Assembly (NCBI RefSeq): GCF_003443995.1
Contig: NZ_QWEY01000003.1
Coordinates: forward strand, 62,001-126,000
Direction of reading: 5' to 3'
Source: Pseudotabrizicola alkalilacus
Lineage (GTDB): Bacteria > Pseudomonadota > Alphaproteobacteria > Rhodobacterales > Rhodobacteraceae
Length of the DNA: 64,000 bases
The position numbers were made by a program, and so were the translations under genes. Positions 42,938 to 51,079 of this stretch are shown piece by piece. Every line of letters begins with the position of its first letter. Within the stretch, counting starts at the first letter, position 1. The notes under the pieces were generated by a model, which was not told where the DNA came from, searched no databases, and saw only the letters and a list, made by a program, of their open reading frames with translations.

Positions 42938-42953
42938 TGATTAAGGTAAAACG

Positions 42954-44069
42954 TTAGCTGCGCGCAGCAAGCGCTTCTGCCAACAGGGATTTCACCACAT
43001 CCCCAGGCACGTCATCCGCGACAAAAGCCTCCCCGATGCCGCGCGCCAGGATAAAGCGCAACTGGCCATCGACCACCTTTTTATCCTGTCCCATCAGCGC
43101 CAGCAGCGCTGCAGCATCTGGCAGCTCGCCGGGTATATCCTTCAGGTCCACCTTGGTGCCCATGCTGCGCAGATGCGCGCGCACCCGGCTGGGAGATTCT
43201 TGTGCGCACAGGCCCAGACGCTGCGACAGCTCAAACGCCAGGGCGCAGCCGATCGCCACGCCTTCGCCATGCAGCAGCCGGTCCGAATAGCCGGTGGCTT
43301 TTTCCAGCGCGTGACAGAAGGTATGGCCCAGGTTCAACAGCGCGCGCTCGCCCTCTTCGGTCTCGTCACGGCTGACGATCCCGGCTTTCATCTCGACCGA
43401 GCGACGCACGGCATATTGGCGCAGGGTGGTGTCGCCTGCCATGGCGGGGGCGTTCACCTCCAGCCAGTCAAAGAACGCCGCATCGCCCAGCAGACCGTAT
43501 TTCACCACTTCGCCATAGCCCGCCAGAAAATCGCGGCGCGGCAGGGTGGCCAGCACGTCGATGTCGGCCAGCACCAGCGTCGGCTGATGAAACGCGCCGA
43601 CAAGGTTCTTGCCCTGCGGTGTGTTGATCCCGGTCTTGCCGCCGACCGAGCTGTCAACCTGCGACAGCAGCGTGGTCGGGATCTGCACAAAGCGCACCCC
43701 GCGCCGCAGCACGGCGGCCGCAAACCCCGCCAGATCGCCGATCACCCCGCCGCCAAAGGCCACAACGACATCACGCCGCTCGATCTTTTGCTCCAAGAGC
43801 CATTCGGTGGCGCGGGCAAATTCCGGCCAGCCCTTGGTGCTCTCCCCGGCGGGCAGTGCCAGCGCAGTCGCCTCGATCCCCTGCGCCGCAAAAGACGCGA
43901 GCAGCCGGTCCAGATGCAGCGCCGCAACCGACTCGTCGGTGACCACGGCCACCTTGCGCCGCCGCAGAAAGGGCAAAAGCTGCGCCCCCGCGCTGTCGAT
44001 CAGACCGGGGCCGATCCGCACCTCATAGCTGCGCGCGCCCAGATCGACCGGGACCACATCCACCGTCAT
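42954..44069 (-). CDS. aroB: 3-dehydroquinate synthase
   Basis: Second step of the shikimate pathway: cyclises DAHP to 3-dehydroquinate with NAD and a divalent metal. A 371-aa protein with VVTDESVAALHLDRL, the glycine-rich GGGVIGDLAGFAAAV, TTLLSQVDSSVGGKTGINTP and the metal-binding GHTFCHALE plus HGEGVAIG. The start overlaps the aroK stop by four bases (ATGA), so the pair is translationally coupled. Confidence 0.96.
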   Translation of the reverse strand: MTVDVVPVDLGARSYEVRIGPGLIDSAGAQLLPFLRRRKVAVVTDESVAALHLDRLLASFAAQGIEATALALPAGESTKGWPEFARATEWLLEQKIERRDVVVAFGGGVIGDLAGFAAAVLRRGVRFVQIPTTLLSQVDSSVGGKTGINTPQGKNLVGAFHQPTLVLADIDVLATLPRRDFLAGYGEVVKYGLLGDAAFFDWLEVNAPAMAGDTTLRQYAVRRSVEMKAGIVSRDETEEGERALLNLGHTFCHALEKATGYSDRLLHGEGVAIGCALAFELSQRLGLCAQESPSRVRAHLRSMGTKVDLKDIPGELPDAAALLALMGQDKKVVDGQLRFILARGIGEAFVADDVPGDVVKSLLAEALAARS

Positions 44070-44614
44070 GTCGTTTCTCCTTCCAACACGTCTGGCCGGG
44101 CCAGCAGCGCCTCGATCACGCGCTCGGCCATGGCCTCGATCGACAGATCGGGGCTGGCATCGACCGTCACATCAGCCTGGCTGTAACAGGGCACGCGCGT
44201 CTCGTACAAAGCGCGCAGGGTTTCGCGCGGGTTTGCCGTGCGCAACAACGGCCGGTTCGATTTGTGCCGCACCCGGCTCCACAGCAGATCAAGGTCGGCG
44301 CGCAGCCAGACCGCCACCCCGGCATCAGAAATCAGCTGCCGGTTGGCGTCGGCCAGATAGGCGCCCCCGCCAGTCGACAGCACACACGGCGGGCCGCGCA
44401 GCAGACGGGCCAGCACCTCGGATTCGCGGGCGCGAAAAAACGGCTCGCCGTCACGCTCAAAGATCTCGGCAATCGAGCGATTGGCCGCGCGAACGATTTC
44501 TTCGTCCGAATCAACAAAGGGAACACCAAGCACACGGGCCAGCACGGTGCCGACTGCGGTCTTGCCCGCCCCCATCATCCCGACCATGGCGACCGTCTTT
44601 TTCAGGCGTGCCAC
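44066..44614 (-). CDS. aroK: Shikimate kinase
   Basis: Phosphorylates shikimate with ATP. A 182-aa protein with Walker A GMMGAGKTAVG, the shikimate-binding DSDEEIVRA and STGGGAYL, and the lid Arg in KSNRPLLRTANP. The GTG start at 44614 is chosen because a perfect GGAGG lies just before it; the longer upstream ATG frame is unconserved. Overlaps aroB. Confidence 0.94.
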   Translation of the reverse strand: MARLKKTVAMVGMMGAGKTAVGTVLARVLGVPFVDSDEEIVRAANRSIAEIFERDGEPFFRARESEVLARLLRGPPCVLSTGGGAYLADANRQLISDAGVAVWLRADLDLLWSRVRHKSNRPLLRTANPRETLRALYETRVPCYSQADVTVDASPDLSIEAMAERVIEALLARPDVLEGETT

Positions 44615-44861
44615 GCTGCCTCCTTCGTTTCCTTGGCTGTGCAGGGCTGCCTTTGCCTGCAACAGCGGCGTTTCGCCCGCATCACGCGCATTTTTTTGTT
44701 CATGGCGTGAACTCGCCGCGAATGCCATATATAATCGCGCGGAAAGTCGCCACCATTGGGCCCTGAGTGCGGGTGGCGGCGACCACACGGGCAAAGAGTC
44801 GACTGCGAAAAGACGGCGGGGTGAACCCGTGGCACGCAGGAAAATCGGGCTGAAAGGGCAG

Positions 44862-45005
44862 ATGGCAATGGTGGGGCGTATCCTCAAGGCGATGGTTGTA
44901 TTGGGTATTGTGGGTTTTGCTGCACTGACGGGCTATGCGTATCTGGCAGATCTGTCCCCCGGCCAGACCGAAGTGACGGTTCCGGTGACCCTGAATGCCG
45001 ACTAG
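44862..45005 (+). CDS. Small membrane protein ahead of the exported helical-repeat gene
   Basis: A 47-aa protein with a single membrane helix (ILKAMVVLGIVGFAALTGYA) and a short periplasmic tail ending in EVTVPVTLNAD. Its stop overlaps the next gene by 11 bp, which supports translation coupling. Not recognised by name. Confidence 0.6.
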   Translation: MAMVGRILKAMVVLGIVGFAALTGYAYLADLSPGQTEVTVPVTLNAD

Positions 45006-46548
45006 GGCAGAACTGGCCGCGCTGTGCTGTATGGTGACATGGGCACCCGTGCCGGTCTGGGCGGATGATCCGTTGTCGGCCATCGACTGGCTGTCCAGCT
45101 CGGTCGCGTCCCCGGCAGGGTCGGCCATCGGCACGCCCGCCCGCCCGGCAGAAGCGCCGGTGACGACCGGCGGTGCCTTGCCGCAGGATGTCGCGGTATC
45201 GGTGCTGGATGCGCCCTCGCCCGATGCCATCGGGCTGCTTTCGCCCGCGACCACCGGCCTGCCCCGCGATCTGTGGGGGATGGGGCTGGAGGAAGAGGTG
45301 CGGGCCGCGATTGCCAAAGACCGCAATGACCTGTTGCCAGCCCTGCAAGCCCTGACCATGACCCTGATGCTGGCAGAAGCGGTCCCACCAGCCGACAGCA
45401 GTGGCATCGGCGCGCTGCTGCTGGCCCGGATCGACCGTTTGCTGGCCATGGGTGCGCTGGATCAGGCGGCGGCCTTGCTGGACGCAGCTCCGGCAGGTGA
45501 CCCCGAGCTGTTCCGCCGCGCCTTTGACGTGGCGCTGCTGACCGGGAATGAGGAACGCGGCTGCGAGAGGATGCAGGCCACCCCCAATCTTGCCCCCACC
45601 TTTCCCGCCCGCATCTTTTGTGTGGCCCGCTCCGGCGACTGGAACGCAGCGGCGCTGACGCTGCGCACGGCGCAGGCGCTGGGATACGTGACCGAGGAGG
45701 AGGATTCGCTGCTGTCGCGTTTCCTTGACCCCGATCTCTACGAAGGCGACGCCCTGCCCCCGATTCCGGCGCGGATGACGCCGCTGTCCTGGCGCATGTT
45801 CGAAGCGATCGGCGAGCCGCAATCCACCGCCACGCTGCCGCTGGCCTTTGCCCATGCCGAATTGCGCGACACCGCGGGCTGGAAAAGCCAGATCGAATCG
45901 GCCGAACGGTTGGCGCGGGCCGGGGTGATTGCGCCCAATGTGCTGCTGGGGCTGTATACCGAGCGTCTGCCTGCGGCCTCGGGCGGGGTCTGGGACCGGG
46001 TAGATGCGTTCCAGCGGTTTGAAACCGCCCTGCGCGCCGGAGATCCGGGGGCGGTGGCGCAAAGCCTTCCCACCGCTTGGACCCAGATGGCCGGGGCCGA
46101 GCTGGAGGTGCCGTTTGCCACGCTCTTTGCCGAAGACCTCTCGCGTCTGCCGCTGACAGGTCAGGCCGGGCGGATTGCGTTTGATCTTGGCCTGCTGTCG
46201 CCACGCTATGAAACACTGGCAAAGGCCCGCAAGGCGGAAACCCCGCGTGACTCGTTTCTGATCGGGCTGGCAACCGGGTCGCTGGCCGGGGCCATTCCGC
46301 CCGACACGCTGGGCCGTGCGATTGCTCCGGCGTTTCTGCGCCCCGGTGCCGCGCCGGAATTTGCCAGTCTGATGGAGCAGCGCCGCATGGGCGAGGCGAT
46401 CTTGCTGGCCATTGAGAAAATCGGGCGCGGGGTGCAGGGCGATCTGTCGGGGGTGACGGATGGGCTGGCCTTTCTGCGCCACATCGGGCTGGAAGACACC
46501 GCCCGCCAGACCGCGCTGGAGCTGATGCTGCTGGAGCGGCGCGGATGA
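44995..46548 (+). CDS. Exported protein of unknown function
   Basis: A 517-aa protein with a signal peptide ending at VPVWA-DDP. It is mostly helical and Ala/Leu-rich, with repeated two-helix units (LLARIDRLLAMGALDQAAAL; DWNAAALTLRTAQALGYVTE; IGRGVQGDLSGVTDGLAFLR) suggestive of a TPR/SEL1-like solenoid. It lies between the small membrane protein and xerD, overlapping both (11 bp and 4 bp). The order is probably an operon. No enzymatic motif is seen. Confidence 0.65.
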   Translation: MPTRAELAALCCMVTWAPVPVWADDPLSAIDWLSSSVASPAGSAIGTPARPAEAPVTTGGALPQDVAVSVLDAPSPDAIGLLSPATTGLPRDLWGMGLEEEVRAAIAKDRNDLLPALQALTMTLMLAEAVPPADSSGIGALLLARIDRLLAMGALDQAAALLDAAPAGDPELFRRAFDVALLTGNEERGCERMQATPNLAPTFPARIFCVARSGDWNAAALTLRTAQALGYVTEEEDSLLSRFLDPDLYEGDALPPIPARMTPLSWRMFEAIGEPQSTATLPLAFAHAELRDTAGWKSQIESAERLARAGVIAPNVLLGLYTERLPAASGGVWDRVDAFQRFETALRAGDPGAVAQSLPTAWTQMAGAELEVPFATLFAEDLSRLPLTGQAGRIAFDLGLLSPRYETLAKARKAETPRDSFLIGLATGSLAGAIPPDTLGRAIAPAFLRPGAAPEFASLMEQRRMGEAILLAIEKIGRGVQGDLSGVTDGLAFLRHIGLEDTARQTALELMLLERRG

Positions 46549-47498
46549 GTGCAGGCCCTGCCACATCTGACGGCTGGATCTCGACCTTTCTCGATGCCCA
46601 TGCCGCCGAACTGGACGCCGCGCGCAACACGCAGCTGGCCTATGGCCGGGATCTCAAGGATTTTGCCGCCTGGGTCGCGCATCGCGGCATCGGGTTTGCA
46701 AGTGCCACGCGTGAGGATGTGGAGGCGTATCTGGTATCCTGCGATGCCAATGGCCTGTCAAAGGCCACCCGCGCCCGCCGCCTTTCATCCATCCGTCAGA
46801 TGTACCGCTTTGCCCATGAAGAGGGCTGGCGTGCAGACAATCCGGCGATCCGCATCAAGGGGCCCGGCGCGGTGCAGCGCCTGCCCGATGCGTTATCACA
46901 GGAGGATGTGACGCGGCTGATGGACGCTGCCCGCACCTATGGCCGCACCGACTCTGACCGCGCCCGCAACACCGCCCTGCTGGAGCTGGTCTATGCCACC
47001 GGGATGCGGGTGACAGAACTGGTCAGTCTGCCGGTCTCGGCCGCGCGCGGCGATCCACGCATGATTCTGGTGCGCGGCAAGGGCGGCAAGGAACGCATGG
47101 TGCCGCTGTCCGGTCCCGCACGCGCGGCGCTTGCCGTATGGCTGACGCTGCGCGATCAGGCCGAGGACAAGGCCCGGCTGGCGGGGCATCCGCCTTCGCG
47201 CCAGTTGTTCCCCGGACCGGGCGCTGACGGGCATCTGACCCGGCAGCACTTTCACCTCATGCTCAAGCAGATTGCCATCGCCGCCGGGGTCTCGCCCGCA
47301 CGGGTGACGCCGCACGCGCTGCGCCATGCCTTTGCCACCCATCTGCTGGCAGGCGGTGCCGATCTGCGGGTGATCCAGACCCTGCTGGGCCATGCCGATC
47401 TTTCTACCACCGAGATTTATACCCATGTGCTGGACGATCACCTGAAATCACTGGTGCTGCAGCATCACCCGCTGGCAAAACCGGCCAAGGGTTCTTGA
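46545..47498 (+). CDS. xerD: Chromosome-dimer-resolving tyrosine recombinase XerD
   Basis: A 317-aa recombinase. The N-terminal core-binding domain has ARNTQLAYGRDLKDFAAWV. Catalytic residues are Arg in ATGMRVTELVSL, Lys in GKGGKERMVPL, HxxR in HALRHAFATHLL, His in LLGHADLSTT and the Tyr nucleophile in EIYTHVLD. Its size and spacing match XerC/XerD and not phage integrases; XerD is the likelier of the two. Start overlaps the upstream gene by four bases. Confidence 0.9.
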   Translation: MSAGPATSDGWISTFLDAHAAELDAARNTQLAYGRDLKDFAAWVAHRGIGFASATREDVEAYLVSCDANGLSKATRARRLSSIRQMYRFAHEEGWRADNPAIRIKGPGAVQRLPDALSQEDVTRLMDAARTYGRTDSDRARNTALLELVYATGMRVTELVSLPVSAARGDPRMILVRGKGGKERMVPLSGPARAALAVWLTLRDQAEDKARLAGHPPSRQLFPGPGADGHLTRQHFHLMLKQIAIAAGVSPARVTPHALRHAFATHLLAGGADLRVIQTLLGHADLSTTEIYTHVLDDHLKSLVLQHHPLAKPAKGS

Positions 47499-47556
47499 AG
47501 CACGCACCAACTCCCCGCATAACTTCTCTTATCCTTGCAACAGAAAAAAGTGTGAT

Positions 47557-48861
47557 ATGGAAAACTCTGCCCTCGACTCCGCCTTCTGGCTGACTGCCGC
47601 GGGAATCATGTGTCTGCTGGTGTTGTCTGCGTTCTTTTCCGGCTCGGAAACCGCATTGACCGCCGCCTCGCGCGCCAAGCTGAAAACCCTCGCCGACAAA
47701 GGGTCGCTCGGGGCGCAGTCGGCGATGAAAATCACCGAAGACAATGAGCGCATGATCGGTGCGATCCTTCTGGGCAACAACGTGGTCAACATCTTGTCGG
47801 CCTCGCTCGCGACCGCGCTGCTGACCCGGGTTCTGGGCGATTCCGGAGTGGCGTTTGCCACGCTTGGGATGACCATTCTGGTGCTGATCTTTGGCGAGGT
47901 GCTGCCCAAGACACTGGCCATCACTTTCCCCGAAGGGGTCGCGACCCGCGTGGCCCCGATCATCCGGGTGCTTATCCTGCTGTTCTCGCCCATCGTCACT
48001 GTGGTGCGGATTCTGGTGCGTGGGGTGCTGCGGGTGTTTGGTGTGCGTGCTGACCCGGAGGGTAAAATTCTGGCCCTGCGCGAAGAGATCATGGGCGCGA
48101 TCGCCCTTGGCCATTCCGAAGGCGCTGTGGAAAAGGAAGACCGCGACCGGCTGCTGGGCGCGCTGGATCTGGGCAGCCGCACGGTGGACGAGATCATGCG
48201 CCATCGCCGCCATATCGAAATGCTCGACGCCGATCTGTCACCGGATGAGATCCTGACCAAGGTGCTCGCCTCGCCTCACACCCGCCTGCCACTGTTTCGC
48301 GGCAATGAAGAGAATATTCTGGGGGTCGTCCACGCCAAGGATCTGCTGCGCGAGGTGGACCGGCTACTGCGGACCACAGACGGAACGCCGGGCTCGGTCA
48401 AGGATCTGGATATCGCCACGGTCGCGATGGCGCCGTATTTCATCCCGGACACCACCGCGCTGGATGAACAGATGCGCGAGTTCCTGAAACGCCGCACCCA
48501 TTTCGCGCTGGTGGTCGATGAATACGGCGGTTTGCAGGGGCTGATCACGCTGGAAGATATTCTGGAAGAGATCGTCGGCGAGATCACCGATGAGTTTGAC
48601 GTGGTGCAAAAGGACGAGGCGCTGAAGCGGGCCGAGAACGGCGATTATCTGATCGAAGGTCAGATGACGATCCGCGATCTGAACCGTGCGACCGACTGGA
48701 ATCTGCCCGATGACGAGGCCAATACCATTGCCGGTCTGGTGATCCATGAGGCGCAGATGATCCCGAATGAGGGGCAGGCCTTCAGCTTCCACGGCTTCCG
48801 GTTCGAAGTGGTGCAAAAGCGTGAGAACCGGATCGTGAAGCTGAAGCTGAGGCCGCTCTGA
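47557..48861 (+). CDS. CorC/HlyC (CNNM-type) transporter-associated protein
   Basis: A 434-aa protein: an N-terminal DUF21 membrane domain (about residues 1-190, including LVLSAFFSGSETALTAASRA), two CBS domains (from about 210 to 345, with HTRLPLFRGNEENILGVVHA and HFALVVDEYGGLQGLITLED), and the C-terminal CorC_HlyC domain (from about 350). The family takes part in magnesium or cobalt efflux and resistance. The haemolysin name in databases is historical. Confidence 0.9.
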   Translation: MENSALDSAFWLTAAGIMCLLVLSAFFSGSETALTAASRAKLKTLADKGSLGAQSAMKITEDNERMIGAILLGNNVVNILSASLATALLTRVLGDSGVAFATLGMTILVLIFGEVLPKTLAITFPEGVATRVAPIIRVLILLFSPIVTVVRILVRGVLRVFGVRADPEGKILALREEIMGAIALGHSEGAVEKEDRDRLLGALDLGSRTVDEIMRHRRHIEMLDADLSPDEILTKVLASPHTRLPLFRGNEENILGVVHAKDLLREVDRLLRTTDGTPGSVKDLDIATVAMAPYFIPDTTALDEQMREFLKRRTHFALVVDEYGGLQGLITLEDILEEIVGEITDEFDVVQKDEALKRAENGDYLIEGQMTIRDLNRATDWNLPDDEANTIAGLVIHEAQMIPNEGQAFSFHGFRFEVVQKRENRIVKLKLRPL

Positions 48862-48880
48862 TCCGTCCCGGCACCGGCGT

Positions 48881-50185
48881 TCAGACAGCGGTGATATGGC
48901 TGTGGCCGAAAAACACCGGATACAGGCACAGCTCTCGCACCAGCTGATGACTGCCCCGGCGATAGACAAACAGGTTTTCCCAATAGCCTGTCACCGCATA
49001 ATGCAGCCCGTCCGGCAACAGCGTCACCCCGCACGGGTAGCGCAGACCGCTGGCCGTGGTATCGACATCGTGCAGCACCGCGCCACTGGCCCCGTCGAAC
49101 ACCATGACGCGATGCGACGACGGATAGGTTGCGATTGCCTGATCATGCTGCGGATCATAGCTGATCGACAGCCCATGGCGCATGTCGGCGGTGTGCACGG
49201 CTGTTCCCATCGGCTTTGGTCGCTGACCCTTCGCGATCTTCAGCGTCTGCGCCGACAGATAGGTGATCCCCGGTTCAGAGGTGATGTCCGCGCTGTAAAC
49301 TGCGCTGTGCCCGCGCATCGCCTGCGCTTCATCTGCCTCGGTTCCCAGCCGGGCCTGAATCGCAAAGATCCGGTCGCGCCCTCCCGCAGCCAGATGGCGC
49401 AGTTCGGCATCGGCCCGGCCGGTGACCCATTTCTCGACCAGACGCCCGCTTGCCACTTCGATCACTGTCACGCTCGCTTCGGCCACGCGGCGCGGGACCG
49501 GCAGGAAACCGTCCGGGTCCGGGAGTGATCCGTAATTGGCAATCACAAGATAGCGGTCGTCTTCGATCAGGCGAATGTCATGCGGGTCAATGCCATGGGT
49601 GGAATAGCTGCCCCGCACTTTCAGCGTGTCGCTGTCACGGATGGTGATGCGGCCATGATGGTCAGCCAAGGAACTGCCAGCCGCGCTGAACCGGGGTGCG
49701 CGTTCGGAGACAAGTGCCGTGCGACCCTGATCCAGAAACACAGCATGGCCGCCGCCGCGCCAACCCTCGGCAAAAGCTGGGCTTTTTGCGACCATATCCA
49801 GCGTGACCGGATCAAACGCGACCTGATCGCGCGCCTCGAACCCGCACAGGATGCCAATACGACGGTTTGGCGAAACCGCCACCTGATGCGCCATCACCGG
49901 CAAAACGGCCTGTGTCACAGTGCCGTCAAACCCGATCCGGGTCAGCAACCGCGCGGGACCATCCTGCGCTGAAAGCGCGCGGGCCAGCCGGGGGTGGGCC
50001 GTGACCGGCCCCCCACGTGCCCGCGCGGTTTCGGTTATGTAGCCCGGAACATAGACCGAAGTGTCGCGCAGGTTGCGACTGACATCCGCCTCCTCCGCTG
50101 CCACGCGCGCCACCGAAGCGCAGCCCGACACAGAGGACGCCATGCCCGCCCCGACAGCCGCAGTCAGAAATGTCCGGCGTTCCAT
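48881..50185 (-). CDS. DUF1513 periplasmic beta-propeller-like protein
   Basis: A 434-aa protein with a twin-arginine-like, lipoprotein-style signal (MERRTFLTAAVGAGMASSVS then GCAS). The mature part has repeated beta-propeller blade patterns (HQVAVSPNRRIGILCGFEAR; HGIDPHDIRLIEDDRYLVIA; CGVTLLPDGLHYAVTGYWEN). Members often accompany EfeUOB iron-uptake genes; none is next to it here. Only the small lipoprotein gene lies adjacent. Confidence 0.8.
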   Translation of the reverse strand: MERRTFLTAAVGAGMASSVSGCASVARVAAEEADVSRNLRDTSVYVPGYITETARARGGPVTAHPRLARALSAQDGPARLLTRIGFDGTVTQAVLPVMAHQVAVSPNRRIGILCGFEARDQVAFDPVTLDMVAKSPAFAEGWRGGGHAVFLDQGRTALVSERAPRFSAAGSSLADHHGRITIRDSDTLKVRGSYSTHGIDPHDIRLIEDDRYLVIANYGSLPDPDGFLPVPRRVAEASVTVIEVASGRLVEKWVTGRADAELRHLAAGGRDRIFAIQARLGTEADEAQAMRGHSAVYSADITSEPGITYLSAQTLKIAKGQRPKPMGTAVHTADMRHGLSISYDPQHDQAIATYPSSHRVMVFDGASGAVLHDVDTTASGLRYPCGVTLLPDGLHYAVTGYWENLFVYRRGSHQLVRELCLYPVFFGHSHITAV

Positions 50186-50194
50186 GATCGCAAC

Positions 50195-50635
50195 CTAATG
50201 GCTGCCGCCGCCGCTGCCGCGGTTCGGGTCGCCTGTCAGCTCGTACCACTTTTTGCAATCCTTGCGGATGAAGCAATCGGCTTTGGCTTCCAGGAACGTG
50301 GCGCGTCGTTCCAGAGCCGCGTTGCCGGGATTCGCTGTCGCGGCAAGAAACGCTTCGTCCGCGTCTTTTTGGATCTTGATCATTGCGCCGGTGTTGACCG
50401 CCCCCAAGGTCGCCTCGCCCACATCCACCACAGTTCCCGCCGGACCAAGGGCTTCTTTGGCGAGGTTCTTTGCCACCTCTTTGCCCCCCTCGGCCGCCGG
50501 TGCGTTCACGATGGATTTCTCGTCGCCAAGATAGGTTTCCACCTTCTGAACACTGCCCGGACAGCCGGCAAGGGCCATCAAGGCCCCCACAGAGATCAAG
50601 GTCACGACAATACGGTTTGGTTTTCTGCTCATCAT
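50195..50635 (-). CDS. Small lipoprotein, unknown function
   Basis: A 146-aa protein with lipobox LMALAGC. The mature part is helical (GGKEVAKNLAKEALGPAGTV) and contains two Cys residues near KADCFIRKDCKKWYEL, likely a disulfide. It lies nine bases from the DUF1513 gene in the same direction, so the two may act together. Not otherwise recognised. Confidence 0.7.
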   Translation of the reverse strand: MMSRKPNRIVVTLISVGALMALAGCPGSVQKVETYLGDEKSIVNAPAAEGGKEVAKNLAKEALGPAGTVVDVGEATLGAVNTGAMIKIQKDADEAFLAATANPGNAALERRATFLEAKADCFIRKDCKKWYELTGDPNRGSGGGSH

Positions 50636-50754
50636 CTATCAAACTCTCTTATGCAGGTTTCACCTGACGCCTTCACCATGGCCAGCGACAGGCACTTTTC
50701 ATTTGAAGTTTCATCGCGTTATCTGTGGTTCTTCGCGATGTTCCGGGGGACAGG

Positions 50755-50895
50755 TCAGGCCGACAAAGCGGCCAAGGCGGATGCCTTGTGCGCTTTGAAG
50801 CGGACTGAATGCGGATGAACCGCATCCTTGCAGTCTGCAAAATGTCCCGTCAGGTAAGGCGTAGGAACCGGAGCATTTTTTCTGCTGGAATTCAT
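50755..50895 (-). CDS. Possible 46-aa protein downstream of an FnrL box
   Basis: A 47-codon frame beginning MNSSRKNAPVPTPYLTGHFA and ending VRFKAHKASALAALSA, with GGAG nine bases before the ATG. An FnrL-type site (50992-51005) lies about 100 bp upstream in the right position for activation. No family recognised; expression is inferred from the combined signals. Confidence 0.5.
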   Translation of the reverse strand: MNSSRKNAPVPTPYLTGHFADCKDAVHPHSVRFKAHKASALAALSA

Positions 50896-50991
50896 GTGAC
50901 AGTACTCCGTTCATTCGGATGACGCGCTCTGCACCACATCGCTTTTCAATGCCGTGCACAGACAGTCTTCCGCCCTGACAGAGGGGCGGCA

Positions 50992-51005
50992 TTGATTTGC
51001 ATCAA
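50992..51005 (-). promoter_or_regulatory. FnrL-type binding site
   Basis: TTGATTTGCATCAA matches the FNR/FnrL consensus TTGAT-N4-ATCAA exactly. No other + strand gene starts within 2 kb, so the leftward 46-aa frame is the best target. A class II position would place its transcription start near 50957. Confidence 0.75.
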
Positions 51006-51079
51006 CGCCTCCGGCCTGTCAGCCCGCAGGTGACAGGATGTCGCAGGATCGAGTCAGTTGGGGGCCCTTCTGGCTGGGT

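Noticed and set aside
44884-46566. A 560-codon minus-strand frame opposite the exported protein gene
   Set aside because: Low-complexity Gln/Gly/Arg composition, antisense to a gene with a signal peptide and operon overlaps on both sides.
46545-47498. A second mobile-element integrase
   Set aside because: Length, motifs and housekeeping context fit XerD; no attachment repeats or phage genes nearby.
50711-50992. A 93-codon minus-strand frame starting at the FnrL box
   Set aside because: Starts inside the binding site, no ribosome site, Cys-rich random-looking sequence; the 46-aa frame in another phase fits better.
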